Shown: positions 16,182 to 23,809 of the stretch, in pieces | How the letters are laid out: the number at the start of each line of letters is the position of its first letter | Position numbering within the stretch: position 1 is the first letter of the stretch | Origin: Leptolinea sp964446955 | GTDB taxonomy: Bacteria > Chloroflexota > Anaerolineae > Anaerolineales > Anaerolineaceae | Assembly: GCA_964446955.1 (NCBI GenBank) | Contig: CAYUQJ010000001.1 | Location: 1,054,001 to 1,118,000 of the forward strand | Reading direction: 5' to 3' | DNA: 64,000 nt | Notes under the pieces: generated by a model | What the model saw: the letters and a program-made list of their open reading frames with translations, nothing else | Databases searched by the model: none | What the model was told of the DNA's origin: nothing | Translations under genes and position numbers: made by a program

Positions 16182-17282
16182 TTAGAAATCTAACGGTTTG
16201 GACCGTAAGGCAACACTTTCAACCAGACCAATCGCAAGGACTGTGGATAATAAAGAACTACCACCGTAGCTGATAAAAGGCAAAACCAGACCAGTCACCG
16301 GGATCACATTGAGATTTACCCCAATGTTCACCGCGCTCTGGAAAAACAACAATGTACCAATACCATAAGCGATTAAAGCGCCAAACATATCATTGGCCTC
16401 TCTTGCTATCCGGAAACATCGGTAGATAACAAATACAAGCAGGCTGATGACCAGTACCGTCCCAATAAAACCAAATTCTTCTGCCATAGCCGAAAAAATG
16501 AAGTCTGTGTGACGGACTTTTAGGAAACGCAATTGTACCTGAGTTCCATGTCCGTAACCCATTCCAAACCAACCGCCGGAACCAATTGATATAAGCGCCT
16601 GTTCAACGTTGTAACTGTTTCCATGCCGTGAGGTTGGATCAGGAAAGATAAAATTCAAAATCCGCAATTGCTGGTATGTTTCAAGAAACGGAAATAATAC
16701 CAATGCACCGACAATTCCAACTATACCGAAAACCAGTAAATACTTGGGCGGCAGACCACTGATCCATAATAAAGAAAACCAAAGAACCACCAGAACGATG
16801 GATGTGCTCAGATTCGGCTGTAAAAGGATCCAAATGACCACCCCGAAGGTCAATCCGGCACTCTTTACAATCCATAGAAGATCATGTGGATCATGCTGTG
16901 TACGGGAGAAAAAATCGGCCAGGACGATGACCATGATAATCTTGACCAACTCCGAAGGCTGAATAAAAAATACGCCGGTGTCCAACCATCTCGCAGAGCC
17001 AAAACTTGCCTGTCCATAAATATAAATAATCAGTAATGAAACAAGAGCAAAAATATACATCGGTCGCGCCAGGCTACCGAGAAAATGGTAATCAATCATT
17101 GCTGTAATCAGCACAATGACCAGACCGGCAACAACAAAGGTCGTTTGTCTGTTTGCGTAATCGGCCAGTTCAATAGACCCGGCCACCGCTGACCGGATCA
17201 TGACTATTCCAAAAATACAAAGAATGGTTACGGTGCCAAATAACCAGTAATCAAAATGGCGCCAGTTTGCTACACGGAACAT
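16182..17282 (-). CDS. rodA: Rod-shape peptidoglycan polymerase (SEDS family)
   Basis: SEDS-family glycosyltransferase that polymerises lipid II in the elongation complex with PBP2. The 366-aa protein has about ten transmembrane helices and the SEDS signatures GSARWLD, FIQPSELVK, QPNLSTSIV (catalytic loop region) and the C-terminal PVTGLVLPFISYGGSS. Length and the short N-terminus fit RodA rather than FtsW. Its partner mrdA is four genes upstream, with minCDE between them. It lies 13 bp after minE, part of the same run of genes. Confidence 0.93.
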   Translation of the reverse strand: MFRVANWRHFDYWLFGTVTILCIFGIVMIRSAVAGSIELADYANRQTTFVVAGLVIVLITAMIDYHFLGSLARPMYIFALVSLLIIYIYGQASFGSARWLDTGVFFIQPSELVKIIMVIVLADFFSRTQHDPHDLLWIVKSAGLTFGVVIWILLQPNLSTSIVLVVLWFSLLWISGLPPKYLLVFGIVGIVGALVLFPFLETYQQLRILNFIFPDPTSRHGNSYNVEQALISIGSGGWFGMGYGHGTQVQLRFLKVRHTDFIFSAMAEEFGFIGTVLVISLLVFVIYRCFRIAREANDMFGALIAYGIGTLLFFQSAVNIGVNLNVIPVTGLVLPFISYGGSSLLSTVLAIGLVESVALRSKPLDF

Positions 17283-17295
17283 AATTCGCTACAGT

Positions 17296-17565
17296 TCAGC
17301 CAACCCTTCGTCTCTGCCCTGCCCTGAGCGGAACGTCAGCCACAAGCCGCTGTTCCCGGCCATCATGATTTACGAGAATACGAACTTCTCCAGGGTCAAT
17401 TTCTATATATTTCCGGATCACAGCCATCAGTTCAGATTTCAAATGATCAACTTCTTCATTTGAGAGATCTGTCCGATCATGTATCAGCACCAATTTAAGC
17501 CGTTCTTTGGCTTGATTGGCGCTGCTATTCTGACCTCCTGTAATTCGATCCAACCATCCGGACAT
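17296..17565 (-). CDS. minE: Cell division topological specificity factor MinE
   Basis: An 89-aa protein that stimulates MinD ATPase and drives pole-to-pole oscillation. The anti-MinCD helix/strand segment AKERLKLVLIHDRTDLS (about 20-36) and the dimerisation domain ending EVRILV are clear. Length matches typical MinE. A short N-terminal segment MSGWLDRITG could act as the membrane-targeting helix. It starts 15 bp after minD. Confidence 0.93.
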   Translation of the reverse strand: MSGWLDRITGGQNSSANQAKERLKLVLIHDRTDLSNEEVDHLKSELMAVIRKYIEIDPGEVRILVNHDGREQRLVADVPLRAGQRRRVG

Positions 17566-17580
17566 GCGTATATCTCCTGA

Positions 17581-18369
17581 CTAATTGACCCGAAAGAGTT
17601 TCTTAAAGAAATCATCTTTAACGTCCAACGATGGGAAGGGAATATCTTCTCCACGTAAACGCCGGGCAATATCATGGAAAGCCATTCCGGCACGGGATTT
17701 CGAATCATTCACCACCGGTTGACCACGATTGGCGCCTGATATGACTGATTCATCTTCCGGAACAATGCCGATCAATGAAACAGCCAGCAGCTCGGTTACA
17801 TCATCCACGCTAAGCATTTCACCACGTTTGACCATGGATATATTCAATCTGTTTATGATGAGACGGGCGGGCCCCTTCTCTTCCGATTCGATCAACCCGA
17901 TGATGCGGTCTGCATCACGAACAGCCGATACTTCCGGATTGGTCACGACAAGAACTATATCAGCCGGCGCGATTACGTTGCGGAAACCACGCTCAATACC
18001 GGCCGGTGAATCGATCAGGATCCAATCAAAATCCGGTCGCAATTCATCACAGAGCTTAACCATATCGGTTGGTGAAACGGCACTTTTATCACGGGTCTGG
18101 GCTGCTGGAATCAGATACAACTCAGAATTCTGTTTGTCACGGATCATTGCCTGCCGCAGACGGCAGCGACCTTCCACTACATCGACCAGGTCGTACACAA
18201 TCCGGTTTTCCAGCCCCATAACCACATCAAGATTTCGCAATCCAATATCCCCGTCAAGACAGACAACTTTCGCACCGTCCATACTCAGTGCAACAGCGAT
18301 ATTGGCAGTGGTGGTTGTTTTTCCCACACCACCTTTTCCGGATGTTATTGTTACGACCTTACCAGACAT
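17581..18369 (-). CDS. minD: Septum-site ATPase MinD
   Basis: A ParA/MinD-family ATPase of 262 aa that recruits MinC to the membrane. The deviant Walker A KGGVGKT (residues 12-18), Walker A' DGDIGLRNLD and DSPAGIE are present. The C-terminus (DFFKKLFRVN) is an amphipathic, basic-hydrophobic helix of the kind that binds the membrane in an ATP-dependent way. It lies between minC (9 bp) and minE (15 bp), so the three Min proteins are co-expressed. Confidence 0.95.
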   Translation of the reverse strand: MSGKVVTITSGKGGVGKTTTTANIAVALSMDGAKVVCLDGDIGLRNLDVVMGLENRIVYDLVDVVEGRCRLRQAMIRDKQNSELYLIPAAQTRDKSAVSPTDMVKLCDELRPDFDWILIDSPAGIERGFRNVIAPADIVLVVTNPEVSAVRDADRIIGLIESEEKGPARLIINRLNISMVKRGEMLSVDDVTELLAVSLIGIVPEDESVISGANRGQPVVNDSKSRAGMAFHDIARRLRGEDIPFPSLDVKDDFFKKLFRVN

Positions 18370-18378
18370 TCATCTACC

Positions 18379-19098
18379 TCAATTCGTAGTATGTTTCCAG
18401 GGTTGGATGATCACCATACCCGATACAAGCGACGCGTATTCCGGCCCAGATTTCGATTTACGAGGCTTTCCTTCCAGGGTTGCGCCGGCGATTCTCAAAC
18501 TCATCGGTGACATTTCCAACGCACAGATGATAGCTTTATCGTTGCCATTAATTCCAGCCTGAGCTGTTCCTTTCATGCGACCCCAGATGATCACATTACC
18601 ACCAGCCATGATCTCTGCACCAGGATTTACATCGCCCAATATAACAACTGAACCCTGATTCTCAATCTTCATCCCGGATCTCAGCGTTTTTTGGACAAAC
18701 ACAGCGGTCTCACCAGTCAATGGCACTGGTTCTTCCATGGGTCTCACATCAGCAACAGACGTTCTGCGCGGGGACTGGATTTTTGTGGCAATTCCCAGCA
18801 TCAACGCTGTTTTTTCCGTCACAAGACTACTGCTGATAACAGCTGTTAATGTGATGCCATAGTTTCCCAGTTTGTCTCGCAGCGCGCCCATGTCCGCTGC
18901 TTTAATCACATGCGAACCGACATCCAATGCCAGTCTGGCACCCTGAAAAAAAGCCGCCCTATCTTCTATGTTGTGTAAAAGTTGTTCCCGCAGAACCGGC
19001 CAATCACCTTCACCAAGAGTAACCAACAAACCATCGTTGATCCCCTTTATGTGAAAATCAGCGTGCTGATCACCGGTTATTGTAGCTGAGTTTAGCAT
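18379..19098 (-). CDS. minC: Septum-site inhibitor MinC
   Basis: FtsZ-assembly inhibitor of 239 aa. The N-terminal domain (about 1-110) is divergent. The C-terminal right-handed beta-helix (about 135-230) has the conserved turns GSVVILGDVNPGAEI, GNVIIWGRMKGTAQAG and ALEMSPMSLRIAG that bind MinD. It is 12 bp downstream of mrdA, within the mre-min cluster. Confidence 0.93.
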   Translation of the reverse strand: MLNSATITGDQHADFHIKGINDGLLVTLGEGDWPVLREQLLHNIEDRAAFFQGARLALDVGSHVIKAADMGALRDKLGNYGITLTAVISSSLVTEKTALMLGIATKIQSPRRTSVADVRPMEEPVPLTGETAVFVQKTLRSGMKIENQGSVVILGDVNPGAEIMAGGNVIIWGRMKGTAQAGINGNDKAIICALEMSPMSLRIAGATLEGKPRKSKSGPEYASLVSGMVIIQPWKHTTN

Positions 19099-19110
19099 AT
19101 CTCTGTACGA

Positions 19111-21180
19111 TCACTGTTGCAGATTGGACGCTGCATCAATAGATTTTAACTCATAATAGGCATCAATGATCTTCCGGACAACAGGTCCTGACACGCTGGC
19201 GCCTTCTCCACCATTATACACGAAAGAAACCACTGCAATTTCCGGATCATCATACGGGGCATATGCCATAAACCATGCATGTGACGGCCAGTTTCCCGGC
19301 TGGCATAAACCCGCTGCCTGTGCAATATTGTCACAATACTCAGCCGTACCGGTCTTTGCGGCAACCTTTAATGATTCATCACCGATGAATTCATCAGTGG
19401 CTGTTCCATTCCGAATAGTCTCATGCATACCCTCCTGTGCCATTTTCAACACCCAGGGTTCAACTGTTTTCATTTCACCTGTCGGAAGGAAATCCTCATC
19501 AAAAACCCGGATTTTGGGATCAACGGTGATATCCCATTTCATTTTTGGAGTGAACGGTTGAACAACATTTCCTTCTGAGTCAGTAATCTGGTTTACAAGT
19601 GTGGGCTGCATCAGTTTGCCATCATTTCCTATCGTGGCAGCTGACATCAATACCTGGATGGGGGTCGCCAGAACATACCCTTGCCCGACTGTTGCGATAT
19701 ACGTATCGCCCGTCGCCCAGTTTTCTCCCAGCTGAATACGCTTCCACGTTGGGTCCGGTATCAACCCGGACGATTCACCCGGCAGCTCAATACCACTCTC
19801 CACTCCATATCCCAAAGCCTTGGCATATTCAGCTATACGCCAGATACCAACACCCTGCGGTACTTCAGTCTCATACCCGCCACCAATTTTGTAAAAATAA
19901 ACATTACACGATAGGGCAACTCCGCGAACAAAATTCACCATTCCGTGTCCATTTCGATCATAGCAAACGAAATCACGCGGCGTTCCCACTTCATTCTCAG
20001 TGAATTTTTGAACAATGGTGATCTTTCCGAGGTCTTCGAGTTCCTGGTTCGCGGTGACTACCCCCTCGTTTAATGCGCCTATGGCCGCCGCCATTTTGAA
20101 TACGGAACCGGGCGGGTGTTCCGCTGAAATAGCATGGTTAAACAGAGGCCGGTTCGGGTCATTCATGATCTGATTGTAATAATAGTATGGTATCAAACGG
20201 GCCATTCGGTTGTTTTCATACGTTGGGTATGAAACCATTGCCAGAATCTCTCCGGTTTTCGGGTTCATGGCAATTGCCACGCCATTTGACGAACGGATCT
20301 TGTTCAAATAGGTGTTCCAAAAATCAATCTCTGCGATTAACGCTGTCTTTGCAGCATTTTGCAAACGCACATCGATCGTCAGTTTGATGTTTTTTCCGGG
20401 AACCGGATCAACCGGTTCTACAATATTGCGGATCTCTTTTCCCGCAACATCTACTTCAACAACACGCTTTCCATTTGTACCGGCAAGAATATCGTTCAAC
20501 GAGCTTTCAACTCCGGCATATCCATATTTATCCCGACCTGGAACAAATCCAAGCTCCTTCATGGATTCTTCAAGCGCTGCCGGGATCGGCCCCAGAAAAC
20601 CGATTATTTCTGATGTCAGGGAACCGGTTGGATATTCACGGACGGTTGTTATCTCAACCCCGACTCCGGGCCAATCGGATTGCTTCGATTGGACGACAAG
20701 TGCCGTTTTTTCATCCACGTCGCACTTGATTTGGGCAGGTGTATATGGGGCATTGGTGTCAGCGATATAAACGATCTGCGTAATTCCCATATCGTTATCA
20801 CAGTATTTAAAAGCCTTGGTTGTTTCATCATTGATCTCACCACGATTAACCGGGATATCGATCAATTCGCTTAACTGACGGTAAACTTCCTGAATGGCTC
20901 CCTCATCAGCAGGAAGATTTGCGGGAGTGATCGTAATATTGTAAGAAGGAGCATTCCGCGCGAGCACGAATCCATTCCTATCAGTAATAATGCCGCGTTG
21001 TGTTGGTTCACTAACATTCTTGATTCGGTTCTCATTTGCCTGGTCTACGTAAACTTGACCATTAAATACCTGCAGACTTAACAGTCGGAACATATAGAAT
21101 AAAAAAATGACCGCTATTATGCCCAGGACAACAAGCATACGCCAGCCTTCAAAATGGCCGGATTTTCGGTTTAAACTCAT
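19111..21180 (-). CDS. mrdA: Penicillin-binding protein 2 (elongation transpeptidase)
   Basis: Class B PBP that cross-links peptidoglycan along the side wall with RodA. One N-terminal transmembrane helix (about 20-37) precedes the pedestal domain and a transpeptidase domain. The active-site Ser is in GSVFK (about residue 359 from this start); SCN and KTGTAEY complete the triad. The 689-aa length is in the usual range. The start is ATG 21180, overlapping the mreD stop as ATGA and preceded by AGAGGTG; an in-frame start 9 codons earlier would overlap mreD more deeply. Confidence 0.94.
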   Translation of the reverse strand: MSLNRKSGHFEGWRMLVVLGIIAVIFLFYMFRLLSLQVFNGQVYVDQANENRIKNVSEPTQRGIITDRNGFVLARNAPSYNITITPANLPADEGAIQEVYRQLSELIDIPVNRGEINDETTKAFKYCDNDMGITQIVYIADTNAPYTPAQIKCDVDEKTALVVQSKQSDWPGVGVEITTVREYPTGSLTSEIIGFLGPIPAALEESMKELGFVPGRDKYGYAGVESSLNDILAGTNGKRVVEVDVAGKEIRNIVEPVDPVPGKNIKLTIDVRLQNAAKTALIAEIDFWNTYLNKIRSSNGVAIAMNPKTGEILAMVSYPTYENNRMARLIPYYYYNQIMNDPNRPLFNHAISAEHPPGSVFKMAAAIGALNEGVVTANQELEDLGKITIVQKFTENEVGTPRDFVCYDRNGHGMVNFVRGVALSCNVYFYKIGGGYETEVPQGVGIWRIAEYAKALGYGVESGIELPGESSGLIPDPTWKRIQLGENWATGDTYIATVGQGYVLATPIQVLMSAATIGNDGKLMQPTLVNQITDSEGNVVQPFTPKMKWDITVDPKIRVFDEDFLPTGEMKTVEPWVLKMAQEGMHETIRNGTATDEFIGDESLKVAAKTGTAEYCDNIAQAAGLCQPGNWPSHAWFMAYAPYDDPEIAVVSFVYNGGEGASVSGPVVRKIIDAYYELKSIDAASNLQQ

Positions 21181-21677
21181 GCCAACACCTCTTCGGGATA
21201 TAACCAATCAGCCAGTTCGCCCACAAGAGTAAAAACGGGAATCGCCAGGATCATATTCCATAAAATACTGGGTAAGATGATGAGGTTAAAACTGTCTCTC
21301 ACCGGGATATCAGAACCAGCCACTAATAATACACCCATGGAGATCACCTGTATGACCAGCGTTCCAAAAAGGGAACTTACCAACATGGCCAGCACAGGAG
21401 TTTGCCATATCCGCTTTTTAAGCCAGTAAGACAGACCGGCCGCAATAAACAGGCTCCACAGATACGCGAAAAAAGGGAGAGCGGAGACGAACGACACCAT
21501 CACCCCGGCCATAAGAACCCACTCCCAGCCATGACGTACCCGGTCATTCAGCATCCAGGCTAAGACAACAAGCATCACAATATCGGCCGTTCCATAGAGC
21601 ATTGGCAAACGTGAAAATGCTGTTGTCTGCAAAATCATAGAGAAAACCAAAACCGGGATTCCAATAATAACCGGCAT
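21177..21677 (-). CDS. mreD: Rod shape-determining protein MreD
   Basis: Small polytopic membrane protein, about 166 aa with roughly five hydrophobic helices, forming the elongation scaffold with MreC. Sequence conservation in this family is low, so the call rests on size, topology and its position between mreC and mrdA. ATG 21677 is preceded by GGTGA; GTG 21683, directly after the mreC stop, is an alternative. Its last bases overlap the mrdA start by 4 bp. Confidence 0.88.
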   Translation of the reverse strand: MPVIIGIPVLVFSMILQTTAFSRLPMLYGTADIVMLVVLAWMLNDRVRHGWEWVLMAGVMVSFVSALPFFAYLWSLFIAAGLSYWLKKRIWQTPVLAMLVSSLFGTLVIQVISMGVLLVAGSDIPVRDSFNLIILPSILWNMILAIPVFTLVGELADWLYPEEVLA

Positions 21678-21683
21678 AGTCAC

Positions 21684-22529
21684 CTACGGAGTAATTTCCG
21701 GGGTAAGCGGTTCAATATCGACCGGTTTAAAATTGGTGATCACCAGTACAGCCTGCAATTGCGTGAAATCCACCGCCGGTTGGAGGGACGCTGTCTGGAA
21801 GAGTTCCCCTTCGCGGCGCTGGATCGAGATTACCTGTCCAATCAGAACATCCGACGGGTAACTCCCACCCAACCCGGAAGTGAGGACCAGATCACCCGCG
21901 TTAAGTTTGGTTTCCTGCGGGATCATTTCTAACGTAAGGTCACCTGTGATGGAACCCTGCAATAAAGTCTCAGTCTGCGTTGATTGCAATCGGACGTTAA
22001 TTGTTGACCCGGGATCCGTGATCAATTGCAGTCGGGAAGCGCTGGCTGTTACAGCATCCACCCGCCCTACCAGTCCCTGTTGTGTAACAACCGGCATCCC
22101 ATGCCGGATTCCATCATCAGATCCATGGTCAATAATGACATAACTCAAAAACGGGCTTGGATCCCGACCAATCACAGCACTGGCCACATATTCATTTTCG
22201 GGCCTGGAACGGGCAAAATCCAATAAAGCATAAAGGACTTCAGCTTCCTTAAGTTGTTGCTGAAGCTGGATAATCTGCGTTTGAAGCCTGGAATTTTCAT
22301 TCGTCAAAACAGCATTTTGCTGCCGGAGGCTGGCCACATCCCTTGGGACTGTTACAAATTCATATAACGCCGTATATCGGGTGGATATCCAGCTTTGAAG
22401 ATCAACAACGGGATTTAATGTCATCCGGATAATTGGCGCGAGATACCCGGCCAGAGCGAGGAAAATGATTCCGGCGACTATTAGCGCTACAACAAACGGG
22501 CGCCACTTTGCGGGTGAGAATACTTTCAT
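21684..22529 (-). CDS. mreC: Rod shape-determining protein MreC
   Basis: Bitopic scaffold protein of 281 aa linking MreB to PBP2. It has one N-terminal membrane helix (about 13-30), then a coiled coil (about 64-95, Leu/Gln/Asn-rich heptads) and a two-barrel extracytoplasmic domain with family segments AVIGRDPSPF, GLVGRVDAV and DLVLTSGLGGSYP. It lies 43 bp after mreB and abuts mreD. Confidence 0.93.
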   Translation of the reverse strand: MKVFSPAKWRPFVVALIVAGIIFLALAGYLAPIIRMTLNPVVDLQSWISTRYTALYEFVTVPRDVASLRQQNAVLTNENSRLQTQIIQLQQQLKEAEVLYALLDFARSRPENEYVASAVIGRDPSPFLSYVIIDHGSDDGIRHGMPVVTQQGLVGRVDAVTASASRLQLITDPGSTINVRLQSTQTETLLQGSITGDLTLEMIPQETKLNAGDLVLTSGLGGSYPSDVLIGQVISIQRREGELFQTASLQPAVDFTQLQAVLVITNFKPVDIEPLTPEITP

Positions 22530-22572
22530 TTTTTCAGGTATTACAAATTAGAACGAACAAGCGGATTATAAC

Positions 22573-23637
22573 CTACCGCCGATTACTTGACCTGTCGAGT
22601 GGAGCCAGAAATTGTCCATAGAGCTCCAGGTTTTCCAGCACCAATCCAGCACCACGTGCCACACATGTCATGGGATCTTCGGCCACCCAGACGCGTAATT
22701 TCAATTCATCTGACAGACGATCCTGTAATCCCTGCACCTGAGAAGTACCGCCGGCCATACAGATACCACCTTCGATCAGGTCAGAGATGATCTCCGGAGG
22801 AGCTTCGTCCAGCGCGTCCTTGATTGTGTCGACGATAACTTGAATGGATGAGGAAATGGCCTCACGGATCTCCACGGAAGATATCTCAATAGCTTCCGGT
22901 AAACCGGTAACGAGATTTCGACCGCGAACGGTCATTGTTTTTTCAACCGGGAGTGGATAGGCAGACCCGACCTGGATTTTGATCAGTTCTGACATACGTT
23001 CACCGATGAAAAGGTTATATTTGTTCCGGATATACAGGGCAATATCCTGATCCAATTCATCTCCGGCCACCCGCAAAGACCGGGAAACTACAATCCCACC
23101 CATTGACATAATTGCCACTTCAGTCGTACCCCCACCGATATCGACCACCATGCTGCCATGGATCTCTGAAACTGGCAGACCTGCTCCAAGGGCTGCAGCC
23201 CTCGGCTCCTCAATGAGATATGCCTCACGCGCACCGGCAGCCATTGCCGCGTCAAATACGGCACGTTTTTCCACTTCCGTCGCGCCGGACGGGATACCGA
23301 TCACCACACGTGGTCTTGGCATTGGCACGATCGTTTGCTGATGCGCTTTCCCAATAAAATAACCCAGCATTGCCTGGGTGATCTCAAATTCTGAAATGAC
23401 ACCATCTCGCAACGGGCGGATGGCCACTACATTCGTCGGAGTTCGACCTACCATCTCTTTGGCCTGGGCACCAATGGCAAGCGGCCGCCGGCTTCGCTTA
23501 TCGATGGCGACCCATGACGGCTCGTTGATAATGATCCCTTTGCCGCGCACATTGACCAGAGTATTGGCTGTCCCCAGATCAATCCCTATATCCAGGGAAA
23601 ACATCCCCATCAGCCAGTTGAGAGGGTTAAAGGCCAA
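22573..23637 (-). CDS. mreB: Rod shape-determining actin homologue MreB
   Basis: Bacterial actin of 354 aa that positions the elongation machinery. The phosphate-binding loops DIGIDLGTANTLV and MVVDIGGGTTEVA and the adenosine motif GGICMAGGTSQ are clear. The start is TTG 23637 with AGGAG 8 bases upstream; ATG 23610 and ATG 23604 are internal alternatives without such a site. The N-terminal LNWLMGMF before the actin core could be a short membrane-binding amphipathic segment. It heads the mre-mrd-min-rodA cluster and has an extended -10 promoter 54-62 bp upstream. Confidence 0.95.
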   Translation of the reverse strand: MAFNPLNWLMGMFSLDIGIDLGTANTLVNVRGKGIIINEPSWVAIDKRSRRPLAIGAQAKEMVGRTPTNVVAIRPLRDGVISEFEITQAMLGYFIGKAHQQTIVPMPRPRVVIGIPSGATEVEKRAVFDAAMAAGAREAYLIEEPRAAALGAGLPVSEIHGSMVVDIGGGTTEVAIMSMGGIVVSRSLRVAGDELDQDIALYIRNKYNLFIGERMSELIKIQVGSAYPLPVEKTMTVRGRNLVTGLPEAIEISSVEIREAISSSIQVIVDTIKDALDEAPPEIISDLIEGGICMAGGTSQVQGLQDRLSDELKLRVWVAEDPMTCVARGAGLVLENLELYGQFLAPLDRSSNRR

Positions 23638-23690
23638 ATAATTCTCCTGAAAAACTTGTAAACAAGATAATTTTCAATACCAAGTAAAAA

Positions 23691-23699
23691 ATTATACCA
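23691..23699 (-). promoter_or_regulatory. Extended -10 promoter of the mre-min cluster
   Basis: On the minus strand TGG-TATAAT forms an extended -10 element about 54 bp before the mreB start. No clear -35 is present, as is usual for extended -10 promoters. Confidence 0.6.
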
Positions 23700-23706
23700 G
23701 AGAAAA

Positions 23707-23728
23707 ACCGGAGAGGTACTCACCCGGT
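23707..23728 (-). terminator. Terminator after the PAS/HD-GYP gene
   Basis: On the minus strand ACCGG and an inner GAG pair with CTC and CCGGT, followed by TTTTTC. It is about 80 bp past the sensor gene stop and directly upstream of the mreB promoter, insulating the two. Confidence 0.6.
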
Positions 23729-23809
23729 ATTCACAGAAGCAATAGCATGTCCAGGCTTTGCAGAGACTTGGCACTCCCTCAATATGGGTTATATCGAGCT
23801 GGATTAAGA

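Noticed and set aside
17729..18562. A 277-residue open frame on the plus strand
   Set aside because: It lies antisense to minD and the end of minC and has no ribosome site or recognisable domain; the length is a by-product of the opposite coding strand.
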